Positions 1 through 5,334 of a DNA stretch of 6,057 nucleotides are shown in pieces. The first letter of the stretch is position 1; each line of letters starts with the position of its first letter. Position numbers and translations under genes: made by a program. Origin of the DNA: JAAFIP01 sp043772355 (GTDB lineage Bacteria > Pseudomonadota > Gammaproteobacteria > Burkholderiales > Burkholderiaceae_C); NCBI GenBank assembly GCA_043772355.1, contig JAYVGI010000024.1, positions 1 to 6,057 on the forward strand, read 5' to 3'. The notes beneath the pieces are model-generated. The model did no database searches. It was not told the origin of the DNA and saw nothing but the letters and a program-made list of their open reading frames with translations.

Positions 1-1090
1 GCTGGGTGACTTTGCTGGCCATGCCGGAGGGCACCGCAACTACCACAGGCGTCACGCTGCCCAGCTTGGCCAAGGACTCGCTGCCCTTCCACACGCGGGG
101 TGTCGCCACGGCCTGGTTGGCATCGAACAGCTTGACCGCATCGAAGGCGGTGTAGCCCCAGTTGAGCAGTTTTTGGCTTTCATTGGCGCGGGCGTTTTCG
201 TTGGCTGTGCCCAGCACGATGCTGAGCAAGCGGCGTTGCCCGACGTTGGCAATGTCGCGCTTGGCGGTGGCGATCAGGCAGTAGCCTGCGGCCTCGGTGT
301 GGCCGGTTTTCAGGCCGTCTACCGTAGGGTCACGAAACAGCAGCAAATTGCGGTTGGTGTCGTTGGCCACTGGCGAGCCTTCAAGGCGGTATTTTTTAAT
401 CGCGTAATAGGGTGTGTAGGCCGGGAACTCACGCATGAGTTGGGTGGCCAGCAGGCCCAGGTCGCGGGCGCTGGTGGTGTGGCCCGCTTCGGTCAAGCCT
501 TCGGGATTTTTGTACACCGTTTTGCTCATGCCCAGCACCTTGGCTTGCTCGTTCATGAGCTGCACAAAACGCTCTACGCTGCCTGCCACGCCCTCGGCCA
601 AGGCCACGGTTGCGTCGTTGCCCGACTGCACGATCATGCCTTTGATCAGGTCTTCGACGCTTACCTTCATCTTGGGGTCGATGAACATGCGTGAGCCAGG
701 CATTTTCCAGGCGCGTTCGCTCACGCTGAGGGTTTGCTTGAGATCAATTTTTTTAGCCCGCAGAGCATCGAACACGATGTAGGCGGTCATCAACTTGGTG
801 AGGGACGCAGGCTCTACCGGGCTGTCAGCGTCTTTCTCGGTGAGCACCTGGTTGGCGGTGATGTCCATCAGCAGATAGGCCTTGGCGGCGATGATGGGAG
901 CCTGTGGCGGGGTGATGGTGTTGGGGGCGCTGGTGGCTACTGCCGTGGTGCTGACCGTCGTGGTGGCGGCGCGGGCCGTGCTGGCAGGCACCAACAGGCC
1001 ACTGGTGACGATGAGGCTGCTCAGGAGCGCGGGCCATAGCCGGGTGGGCAATACCAAGGCAGGTAAGACAGAAAACGGTACAAATTTCAT
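1..1090 (-). CDS. dacA: D-alanyl-D-alanine carboxypeptidase, PBP5/6 type (C-terminus cut by window edge)
   Basis: Periplasmic penicillin-binding protein that removes the terminal D-Ala from peptidoglycan pentapeptides (peptidase family S11). The first 363 residues are visible; there is no stop before base 1. All three active-site motifs are present and correctly spaced: SLTK with nucleophile Ser96 and Lys99, SGN at 156-158, and KTG at 261-263 in a DGLKTGHTEAAGYC context. Residues about 18-41 form a hydrophobic export signal ending in an AxA-like site (ARA, cleavage near 41), with a rather long N-region. A Thr/Ala/Pro-rich linker runs to about residue 66. The beta-rich PBP5 C-terminal domain begins near 310; the amphipathic membrane anchor lies outside the window. 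The ATG at 1090 has only a weak GAAG upstream as ribosome site. The gene follows the hydrolase by 45 bases on the same strand. dacA versus dacC cannot be decided. Confidence 0.93.
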   Translation of the reverse strand, partial: MKFVPFSVLPALVLPTRLWPALLSSLIVTSGLLVPASTARAATTTVSTTAVATSAPNTITPPQAPIIAAKAYLLMDITANQVLTEKDADSPVEPASLTKLMTAYIVFDALRAKKIDLKQTLSVSERAWKMPGSRMFIDPKMKVSVEDLIKGMIVQSGNDATVALAEGVAGSVERFVQLMNEQAKVLGMSKTVYKNPEGLTEAGHTTSARDLGLLATQLMREFPAYTPYYAIKKYRLEGSPVANDTNRNLLLFRDPTVDGLKTGHTEAAGYCLIATAKRDIANVGQRRLLSIVLGTANENARANESQKLLNWGYTAFDAVKLFDANQAVATPRVWKGSESLAKLGSVTPVVVAVPSGMASKVTQ

Positions 1091-1135
1091 GAAAGCTTCA
1101 AACAAAATAAAAGGAAGGAGTGGCGCGCCTTGGCA

Positions 1136-1768
1136 TTAAGCCATGAGGTGGCGCAGCACCAAAGATTTCAGCAGTGGCAATTGTCCGTGAAAGAAGTGTG
1201 CGCCAGCGGGCACCACCGTCACTGGCAGCAGCTGGGGCCGGGCCCAGTCCATCACGCCGGCCAGCGGCACCGTGTCGTCGTGCTCGCCATGGATGACCAG
1301 GGTGCGTTCATGCAAAGCCGGGTCAATGGCGGCGACTGCAAAGCGCGATGCGGCGGTGCCCACGAACACTATTTTCTCCAGCGCGTTGCGCTGCGCAGCG
1401 TGCGCCAGCACAAGGGACGCCACATAGGTGCCAAATGAAAATCCGGCCAGGCACAGCGGGCTGCCTGCGGCGCAGCTTTGATCGAGCACCGCGCGCAGGT
1501 CATCAGCCTCGCCACGGCCTGCGTCATGGCTGCCTGCGCTGGTACCCACGCCGCGAAAATTAAAACGCAGCGCCGTCCAGCCCGCTTGCACAAAGGCGCG
1601 CGCCATGGTTTGCACTACTTTGTTGTCCATGGTGCCGCCAAACAGCGGGTGCGGGTGGGTAATGATGGCCAGGCCGCGCGAGGGTTTGCCGCCCTCGGGC
1701 AGGTCGCGCAGCGCCTGGATGGCACCTGCTGCGCCTTGCAACTGGAGTTTTTCGGTCTGGGAGTTCAT
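1136..1768 (-). CDS. Alpha/beta hydrolase of the COG2945 type
   Basis: A 210-residue single-domain alpha/beta hydrolase, probably cytoplasmic since no signal peptide is seen. Family hallmarks in order: HPHPLFGGTMDNKVV (38-52, oxyanion/N-terminal signature), FNFRGVGTSAGSHDAGRGE (69-87), the nucleophile elbow GFSFG with Ser111 (109-113), the acid loop HGEHDDTVP with probable catalytic Asp164, and GAHFFHG with catalytic His191. Length and motif order match small uncharacterised hydrolases often annotated simply as alpha/beta hydrolase; the natural substrate is not known and I do not assign one. The start ATG at 1768 lacks a recognisable Shine-Dalgarno sequence. It lies 112 bases after the ferredoxin gene, separated by an inverted repeat, and 45 bases before dacA, so it may be transcribed with either. 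The family call is strong; the function is open. Confidence 0.9.
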   Translation of the reverse strand: MNSQTEKLQLQGAAGAIQALRDLPEGGKPSRGLAIITHPHPLFGGTMDNKVVQTMARAFVQAGWTALRFNFRGVGTSAGSHDAGRGEADDLRAVLDQSCAAGSPLCLAGFSFGTYVASLVLAHAAQRNALEKIVFVGTAASRFAVAAIDPALHERTLVIHGEHDDTVPLAGVMDWARPQLLPVTVVPAGAHFFHGQLPLLKSLVLRHLMA

Positions 1769-1799
1769 GGGGAAAAGTGCGGGTGTCAGGGTGCCGGTA

Positions 1800-1856
1800 A
1801 GCCAGCCGATGGGAGCTATCTATTTTATAGCTGCTCCCGCAATAAATCAGCTGGCT
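1800..1856. repeat. Nested inverted repeat, probable dispersed palindromic intergenic element
   Basis: Outer arms AGCCAGC (1800-1806) and GCTGGCT (1850-1856) enclose an inner hairpin: GGGAGC (1811-1816) pairs with GCTCCC (1833-1838), and TAT (1817-1819) with ATA (1827-1829), leaving a three-base GCT bulge. There is no T-run after the stem on either strand, so it does not look like an intrinsic terminator. Its ATAGCTGCT core resembles palindromic repeats scattered between genes in Comamonadaceae genomes; this is recollection, not a search. It sits between the ferredoxin and hydrolase genes and may mark an operon boundary or an RNA-stability element. Confidence 0.45.
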
Positions 1857-1880
1857 AATCGCCTAAAACATTTAAATACA

Positions 1881-2276
1881 CTACTTGCCAAGGTGCGCGG
1901 GGGTGCGCAGGCGATCCACCACCACGCCGTTTTTAAGGTGCGACTCGACAATCTCGTCAATATCGTGTTTGTCGACAAAGCTGTACCACACCGCTTCGGG
2001 GTACACCACGCACACCGGCCCGGCAGCGCAGCGGTCCAGGCAGCCCGCTTTATTGACGCGCACTTTGCCCGGGCCGCTCAGGCCAGCGGCCTTGACGGCA
2101 TCTTTGCAATGCTTGGCAGCATCGGCGGCGCAGTGGTTGGCGCAGGACTCTTCGCCAGCGGGGCGCTCGTTGGTGCAAAAGAAAATGTGGCGCTGGTAGT
2201 AGGCTGCGGCATTGCCAGCAAAGGCTACGGGTGCCGCAGCAGAGGCGGACGTGTGGGATGGGGGGGTAGAGGTCAT
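1881..2276 (-). CDS. Thioredoxin-like [2Fe-2S] ferredoxin domain protein
   Basis: A 131-residue protein of the thioredoxin-like [2Fe-2S] ferredoxin family (COG3411 type, related to the NuoE C-terminal fold). The core starts at YYQRHIFFC (26-34). Likely cluster ligands are Cys34, Cys45 and the pair Cys79/Cys83 in KAGCLDRC; GPVCVVYPEAVWYSFV (86-101) and DIDEIVESHLKNG (105-117) are further family signatures. Three extra cysteines (49, 57, 89) are present. The first 25 residues are low-complexity Ser/Ala/Thr/Pro and look disordered; no other start codon exists before the core, so this start stands despite no visible Shine-Dalgarno. A run of seven C on the coding strand falls in codons 4-6. The gene starts 9 bases after the VanZ-like stop, implying co-transcription with it and hemJ. 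Presumed soluble electron carrier; the partner is unknown. Confidence 0.88.
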   Translation of the reverse strand: MTSTPPSHTSASAAAPVAFAGNAAAYYQRHIFFCTNERPAGEESCANHCAADAAKHCKDAVKAAGLSGPGKVRVNKAGCLDRCAAGPVCVVYPEAVWYSFVDKHDIDEIVESHLKNGVVVDRLRTPAHLGK

Positions 2277-2285
2277 AGGGTGATT

Positions 2286-3410
2286 TTATCGGTGCCCATC
2301 ACTGCGCTGAGAAAGTTTTTGAATCGCCACCCCTACGGCCAGGTAGGGCCATACCCAGCCCAGCCACTGCGCCAGGCCGTTAAAGCGGATAAAGCGGCCC
2401 TGCTCCCAGCCTTGCAGGGTTTGCGCAAAATACGGTGTACTGGGCACCAGGTTCACCAAGCTGAGCTGCCAGACCAGCGCCACCAGCAGCCAGGCCAGGC
2501 AGGCGCGCTCTCGCAGTGCCAGGCACAGCAGCGCGCCCGAGATGCCGCAGGCCAGGCCAATCCACACCGGCAGCTTCATCCAGGCCCAGGCAGATTCTGG
2601 CCCGTAGCTCAAGGCGGTTGACAGGCTGCTGGCAAAAATAGACAAGGCAAACACGGCACAAAAAAAACGCAGCCGCCGCTGCCAGTCTGGTATCACCGCG
2701 TACCCCAACAGGCAAGGTGCCAGCAAACCCAGCGCCACGCATACCACCTCACTGACAGGTGCCATGGGCTGCAGCTCCAGTGAGCGCACCGGCAGCCATT
2801 GCAAAAAAGGAGTGTTGGCAAAGATGTTTTCAATCGTGGTTTCCAGCCGCTCAAACACCTGGCCCAAGCCCAAAGGCACAGCGGGTGGAAACAGCAGCGC
2901 GACCGGCCAAGTGGCCAGCAGCACCATGCTGGCGCGTGCGTCGCGTGTAAACCAGCGATTGCGAAAGCGGCTCCAATGGTCAATAGCGCCCAGCCGCTCC
3001 ATGGCGCTGGCCAGAGACGCGCCAGCCAATGCGCCGCCCGTGTTGAGCAGCCAGTCAGACAAGGCAGGTACCCGCTGCGGCAGGTAAGTTTGCAAGGCTT
3101 CCATGCACAGCGACAGGCCGCTGGCTGCCAAGGTGACCCACACCACCGGCCGAGGCACCAGCGTAGTACGCAGCAGGGCCAGAGTGGATAAAAACCCCAG
3201 CGGCATATAGCCCAGAAAATTGGCCACGGTGTCAAAGTGGCTCCAGTAGCGTGGCCACGGCGCAGTGACAAATTCAAACGCCCCTACGCCTTGGTCACGC
3301 CACTGGCTAAAGGGGTAGAGGCTGGCGTAGCCGATCAACGCCGCAAACAAAAGGGCAAATAAGGTGGCTGAACTTCGGTGGGGCTGCTGCATGGAGGTGT
3401 GCCGATGCAT
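2286..3410 (-). CDS. VanZ-domain multi-pass inner-membrane protein
   Basis: A 374-residue membrane protein with about ten hydrophobic segments, near residues 15-34, 60-80, 88-108, 120-136, 160-184, 219-240, 247-267, 277-298, 302-322 and 346-365. The N-terminal 135 residues carry VanZ-family signatures: NFLGYMPLGFL (64-74), the EALQ motif (104-107), and PALSDWLLNTGGALAG (115-130). The remaining 240 residues are a second membrane region without a motif I recognise. VanZ itself is a small protein linked to low-level teicoplanin resistance, but most VanZ-domain proteins in proteobacteria have no known function, so resistance should not be inferred. Starts at residue 1 (3410) and residue 7 (3392) are both possible; neither has a good ribosome site. 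It lies 27 bases after hemJ and 9 before the ferredoxin gene, in operon-like order. Confidence 0.85.
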   Translation of the reverse strand: MHRHTSMQQPHRSSATLFALLFAALIGYASLYPFSQWRDQGVGAFEFVTAPWPRYWSHFDTVANFLGYMPLGFLSTLALLRTTLVPRPVVWVTLAASGLSLCMEALQTYLPQRVPALSDWLLNTGGALAGASLASAMERLGAIDHWSRFRNRWFTRDARASMVLLATWPVALLFPPAVPLGLGQVFERLETTIENIFANTPFLQWLPVRSLELQPMAPVSEVVCVALGLLAPCLLGYAVIPDWQRRLRFFCAVFALSIFASSLSTALSYGPESAWAWMKLPVWIGLACGISGALLCLALRERACLAWLLVALVWQLSLVNLVPSTPYFAQTLQGWEQGRFIRFNGLAQWLGWVWPYLAVGVAIQKLSQRSDGHR

Positions 3411-3437
3411 CGCTGGGGTGTGGCAAGCCTGGCGGGT

Positions 3438-3878
3438 TTAAAACGGCTTGACGACGACCAGAATCACGGCGGCTGTCAGCAGTACCACGGGCACCTCGTT
3501 GAACCAGCGGTACCACACATGGCTGTGGGTGTTGGTATCTTGCTCAAACTTGCGCAGCAAACTGCTGCAAGCGTGATGGTAGCCCACGGCCAGCAGCACG
3601 ATCAACAGTTTGGCATGCATCCAGCCATTGCCCGGGCCCTTGCCAATACCGTAGCCCCACCACAGCCACAGCCCCAGACCCAGTGCGGGTACCGCCAGCA
3701 GCGACATAAAGCGCAGCAGCTTGCGTGCCATCAGCAACAGGCGCAGGCGCTCACCGGGGGCAGTGTTGGCCAGGTCCGCTTGCACTTGGGCCAAATTGAC
3801 AAATATGCGCGGCAGGTAAAACAAGCCGGCAAACCAGCTAGTGACAAAAATAATGTGGAAGGCTTTTACCCAGAGCAT
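3438..3878 (-). CDS. hemJ: Protoporphyrinogen IX oxidase HemJ (UPF0093/COG1981 membrane protein)
   Basis: A 146-residue inner-membrane protein of usual HemJ length. It oxidises protoporphyrinogen IX to protoporphyrin IX, the step before iron insertion, in bacteria lacking HemG or HemY. Four hydrophobic segments lie near 2-24, 55-76, 86-106 and 126-144. Family signatures are the start LWVKAFHIIFVTSWFAGLFYLPR (His8, Arg24; positions 2-24), WMHAKLLIVLLAVGYHHAC (87-104, with Lys90 and His101) and the closing WFNEVPVVLL...VVVKPF. The start is certain: an in-frame TGA directly precedes the ATG and the family begins here. No Shine-Dalgarno is visible; a TACACT box ends six bases before the ATG, so the mRNA may be leaderless. 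It is first in an operon-like set with the VanZ protein and ferredoxin, and divergent from hemB. Some databases call it CopD-like. Confidence 0.88.
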   Translation of the reverse strand: MLWVKAFHIIFVTSWFAGLFYLPRIFVNLAQVQADLANTAPGERLRLLLMARKLLRFMSLLAVPALGLGLWLWWGYGIGKGPGNGWMHAKLLIVLLAVGYHHACSSLLRKFEQDTNTHSHVWYRWFNEVPVVLLTAAVILVVVKPF

Positions 3879-3884
3879 TCAACA

Positions 3885-3890
3885 AGTGTA
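3885..3890 (-). promoter_or_regulatory. Possible -10 box for hemJ (leaderless transcript)
   Basis: On the minus strand TACACT matches TATAAT at four of six positions and ends exactly six bases before the hemJ ATG, which would place transcription start on or beside the A of the start codon. No good -35 hexamer lies at the right distance (the best is the T-rich end of the first tandem repeat). The missing ribosome site fits a leaderless mRNA but does not prove it. Confidence 0.25.
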
Positions 3891-3905
3891 TGCCAACCGA
3901 GGCAG

Positions 3906-3975
3906 GGCAAAAAAGCCCCCCTTTTGCGCAGGCAAAAAAAAGCCCCCCTTTTGCGCAGGCAAAAAAAAGCCCCAG
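3906..3975. repeat. Tandem repeat, 25/27-base units, about 2.6 copies
   Basis: Each unit reads GGC, an A-run, GCCCCCC, then TTTTGCGCA. Unit 1 (3906-3930) has six A; unit 2 (3931-3957) has eight A; unit 3 (from 3958) keeps GGC, eight A and GCCCC and then runs into the terminator hairpin. On the minus strand each full unit reads AAAAG, five G, CTTTT, a 5 bp hairpin followed by more T, so the copies could act as weak reserve terminators. The shared A-run and GCCCC suggest the units arose by copying the terminator's 3' half. Homopolymer runs make copy and run number prone to slippage or sequencing error. Confidence 0.8.
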
Positions 3976-3987
3976 TCTAGCTGGGGC
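3961..3987 (-). terminator. Intrinsic (Rho-independent) terminator on the minus strand
   Basis: The perfect 7 bp stem GCCCCAG/CTGGGGC (3981-3987 with 3969-3975), a five-base loop, and an immediate run of eight T (3968-3961) on the minus strand make a textbook terminator. No minus-strand protein gene lies upstream of it before hemB, so it must end a short transcript starting inside the intergenic region. On the plus strand the stem is followed by eight bases and then TTTTT, a poorer terminator. GCAAAAA (4002-3996) could also pair with TTTTTGC around the T-run and form an extended stem. Confidence 0.75.
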
Positions 3988-4060
3988 GGGAAGCCTTTTT
4001 GCTGTCACACATTGAGGCACCCGCTCAGGGAGGAAAAGCGGGAAGCGGCGAACCGCTCAC
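3961..4060 (-). ncRNA. Candidate small RNA or hemJ leader attenuator (~100 nt, three hairpins)
   Basis: Read on the minus strand from the predicted start near 4060, the RNA can fold into three consecutive hairpins. Hairpin 1 is AGCGG-UUCG-CCGCU (4057-4044), extendable by one G-U pair. Hairpin 2 is CCCGC/GCGGG (4042-4038 with 4024-4020), with a 13-base loop containing CCUCCC, complementary to Shine-Dalgarno sequences. After a 32-base linker that includes AAAAA comes hairpin 3, the terminator. This order (promoter, structured body with C-rich loop, terminator with eight U) is typical of trans-acting bacterial sRNAs. The alternative is a 5' leader of hemJ, whose start lies about 80 bases beyond the terminator, so that read-through would control hemJ. 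No known RNA family was recognised with confidence. Confidence 0.4.
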
Positions 4061-4065
4061 TGCAT

Positions 4066-4094
4066 AATTTAACAAAGCGGGCGGCACTTTACAA
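4066..4094 (-). promoter_or_regulatory. Sigma-70-like promoter on the minus strand for the RNA candidate and possibly hemJ
   Basis: TTGTAA (4094-4089) and TAAATT (4071-4066) each match the consensus hexamers at four of six positions and are separated by the optimal 17 bases. The predicted start is about 4058-4060, directly at the first hairpin of the RNA candidate. The surrounding DNA is locally AT-rich. With two moderate hexamers in AT-rich DNA a chance match is possible; its position relative to the hairpins and terminator is what makes it credible. Confidence 0.4.
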
Positions 4095-4304
4095 GGGTTT
4101 TAATTGTGATATTTGGCTATCAGTCATAACCGTCTGCAATAAAGTCCCGTGTGCGACATTGCGTCCGCTCCTGAGCTAATGGTTTTCCCTGTGTTTTGAT
4201 GTTTCTCATATGAATAATTGAAGACGACCACTGCTCAGTCCGATGCCGAGTTATCCCAGTCGCCTTGGAATCCTTGCGCCAACCCTGTCCGCCAAGCCTT
4301 GCGG

Positions 4305-4310
4305 CACAAT
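4305..4310 (+). promoter_or_regulatory. Possible -10 box directly before hemB
   Basis: CACAAT matches TATAAT at four of six positions and ends six bases before the hemB ATG, the same spacing as the TACACT box before hemJ. No -35 match lies 15 to 19 bases upstream (that stretch is C-rich). Together with the absent Shine-Dalgarno it would fit a leaderless hemB mRNA. Weak evidence. Confidence 0.2.
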
Positions 4311-4316
4311 CGCAAC

Positions 4317-5321
4317 ATGATCCAAGCCCCTTATCCCCACAGCCGCCCGCGCCGCTTGCGCCGCGATGCATTTACCCGCAACCTGGTGCGCGAGAACGCG
4401 CTGACGCCACACGATTTGATCTACCCCGTATTTGTGCTGGAAGGCAGCGGCCAGCGCCAGGACATCAAGTCGATGCCCGGGGTGCAGCGCTTGAGCGTAG
4501 ACCTGTTGTTGCCGGTAGCCGAGCAATGCGTGAAGCTGGGTATCCCGGTGATGGCGCTGTTTCCGGTGATCGACGCATCGCTGAAAACACCGGATGGTCA
4601 AGAGGCCTGGAATGACAAAGGCTTGGTGCCGCGCTGTGTGCGCGAGCTGAAAAAACATTTCCCTGATCTGGGTGTGATGACCGACGTGGCGCTAGACCCG
4701 TTCACCTCGCACGGCCAAGACGGCTTGCTGGACGACAGCAACTACATCATCAACGATGCCACCGTCCAGCTGCTGGTCAAGCAAGCCCTGGTGCAGGCCG
4801 AGGCGGGCGTAGACATTGTGGCACCCAGCGACATGATGGACGGGCGCATTGGTGCCATACGCGCCGCCCTGGAAGCGCAGGGCCACATCCACACGCGCAT
4901 CATGGCCTACAGCGCCAAATACGCCAGTGCCTTCTACGGCCCCTTCCGCGACGCTGTGGGCAGCGCGGCCAATCTGGGCAAGGCGAACAAGAAGGTCTAC
5001 CAGATGGACCCGGGCAACAGCGACGAAGCCTTGCGCGAAGTCGCGCTCGACATCGCCGAGGGCGCCGACATGGTGATGGTCAAGCCCGGCCTGCCCTACC
5101 TCGACATCGTGCGCCGCGTGAAGGACGAGTTCCGCCTGCCGACCTTCGCCTATCAGGTGAGCGGCGAGTACGCGATGCTCAAGGCCGCCGCCGAACGCGG
5201 CTGGCTCGACCACGACCTGACGATGATGGAGACGCTCGGTGCGTTCAAGCGCGCCGGGGCCGACGGCGTCCTCACCTACTTCGCGCTCGAAGCGGCTCGA
5301 CTGCTTCGGCGCAGCGAATAG
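4317..5321 (+). CDS. hemB: Porphobilinogen synthase (delta-aminolevulinic acid dehydratase)
   Basis: Condenses two 5-aminolevulinate molecules into porphobilinogen in the cytoplasm, the first common step of tetrapyrrole synthesis. The 334 residues from the ATG at 4317 match the family's usual length; the frame opens earlier at a TTG (4218), but those 33 extra codons are unlike HemB, whose N-terminus is the RPRRLRRDAFTRNLVREN type. The Schiff-base lysines are Lys201 (SAKYASAFYGPFRDAVGS) and Lys256 (DMVMVKPGLPYLDIVRR). The metal loop reads DVALDPFTSHGQDG (123-136), with Asp127 and Asp135 where zinc enzymes have cysteines, so this is the Mg-type, Pseudomonas-like HemB. Position 233 is Gly in DPGNSDEA, where Ala is usual. 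Synonymous codon use changes near codon 220-243, suggesting a mosaic gene. It is divergent from hemJ; corA follows after 13 bases. No Shine-Dalgarno is seen. Confidence 0.95.
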   Translation: MIQAPYPHSRPRRLRRDAFTRNLVRENALTPHDLIYPVFVLEGSGQRQDIKSMPGVQRLSVDLLLPVAEQCVKLGIPVMALFPVIDASLKTPDGQEAWNDKGLVPRCVRELKKHFPDLGVMTDVALDPFTSHGQDGLLDDSNYIINDATVQLLVKQALVQAEAGVDIVAPSDMMDGRIGAIRAALEAQGHIHTRIMAYSAKYASAFYGPFRDAVGSAANLGKANKKVYQMDPGNSDEALREVALDIAEGADMVMVKPGLPYLDIVRRVKDEFRLPTFAYQVSGEYAMLKAAAERGWLDHDLTMMETLGAFKRAGADGVLTYFALEAARLLRRSE

Positions 5322-5334
5322 GTTTCGATCGCCG

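Larger units (their letters stand above)
3879..4316. other. Divergent hemJ-hemB intergenic region (438 bp, no protein gene)
   Basis: No convincing protein-coding gene lies here. From left to right it contains a possible hemJ -10 box (3885-3890), a tandem repeat (3906-3975), a strong minus-strand terminator (3961-3987), two further hairpins (4020-4042 and 4043-4058), a minus-strand promoter-like pair (4066-4094), and an AT-rich stretch from about 4061 to 4225. I found no clear plus-strand sigma-70 promoter for hemB; a CACAAT box at 4305-4310 lies six bases before its ATG. From 4226 to 4304 I see nothing distinctive. An AGGGAGG at 4027-4033 on the plus strand looks like a ribosome site but no start codon follows at a usable distance. 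Confidence 0.7.

Noticed and set aside
173..694. 173-codon plus-strand frame over the left edge
   Set aside because: It is antisense to the carboxypeptidase gene, whose SxxK, SxN and KTG motifs are intact on the minus strand.
1091..1135. Terminator between hydrolase and dacA
   Set aside because: Only a 4 bp AAGG/CCTT stem precedes a broken T-rich stretch on the minus strand; too weak to call. The GGCGCGCC palindrome there shows no further structure.
1605..2621. 338-codon plus-strand open frame
   Set aside because: It runs antisense across the hydrolase start, the ferredoxin and the VanZ-like gene, all of which have clear family motifs. Its translation is low-complexity without recognisable domains, as expected for a G+C-rich shadow frame.
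2286..3410. Glycopeptide-resistance gene vanZ
   Set aside because: Only the domain is shared. There are no vanRSHAXY neighbours, the protein is more than twice the length of VanZ, and the setting is a haem/housekeeping cluster of a Gram-negative bacterium.
3378..3980. 200-codon plus-strand frame ending in a repeated KKAPLLRRQ peptide
   Set aside because: It is antisense to hemJ; the peptide repeats merely translate the non-coding tandem repeat and terminator.
3915..3987. G-quadruplex from the G-runs on the minus strand
   Set aside because: The runs GGGGGG, GGGGGG and GGGG are separated by about 20 or more bases and a fourth run is lacking, so a stable quadruplex is unlikely.
3988..4060. Resemblance to 6S RNA (UUCGC followed by CCCUGAGCGG)
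   Set aside because: The match is short, the ~100-nt transcript is far below the usual ~180 nt, the closing stem and central bubble are not visible, and an intrinsic terminator follows at once. Left as unassigned ncRNA.
4218..4316. Upstream TTG start extending HemB by 33 residues
   Set aside because: The extension has no HemB-like sequence and would make the protein unusually long; the ATG at 4317 gives the normal N-terminus.
4120..4371. 83-codon minus-strand frame reaching into hemB
   Set aside because: It is Gly/Arg/Ser-rich with no recognisable motif and overlaps the conserved hemB start. It is not a credible gene for the orphan terminator to serve.
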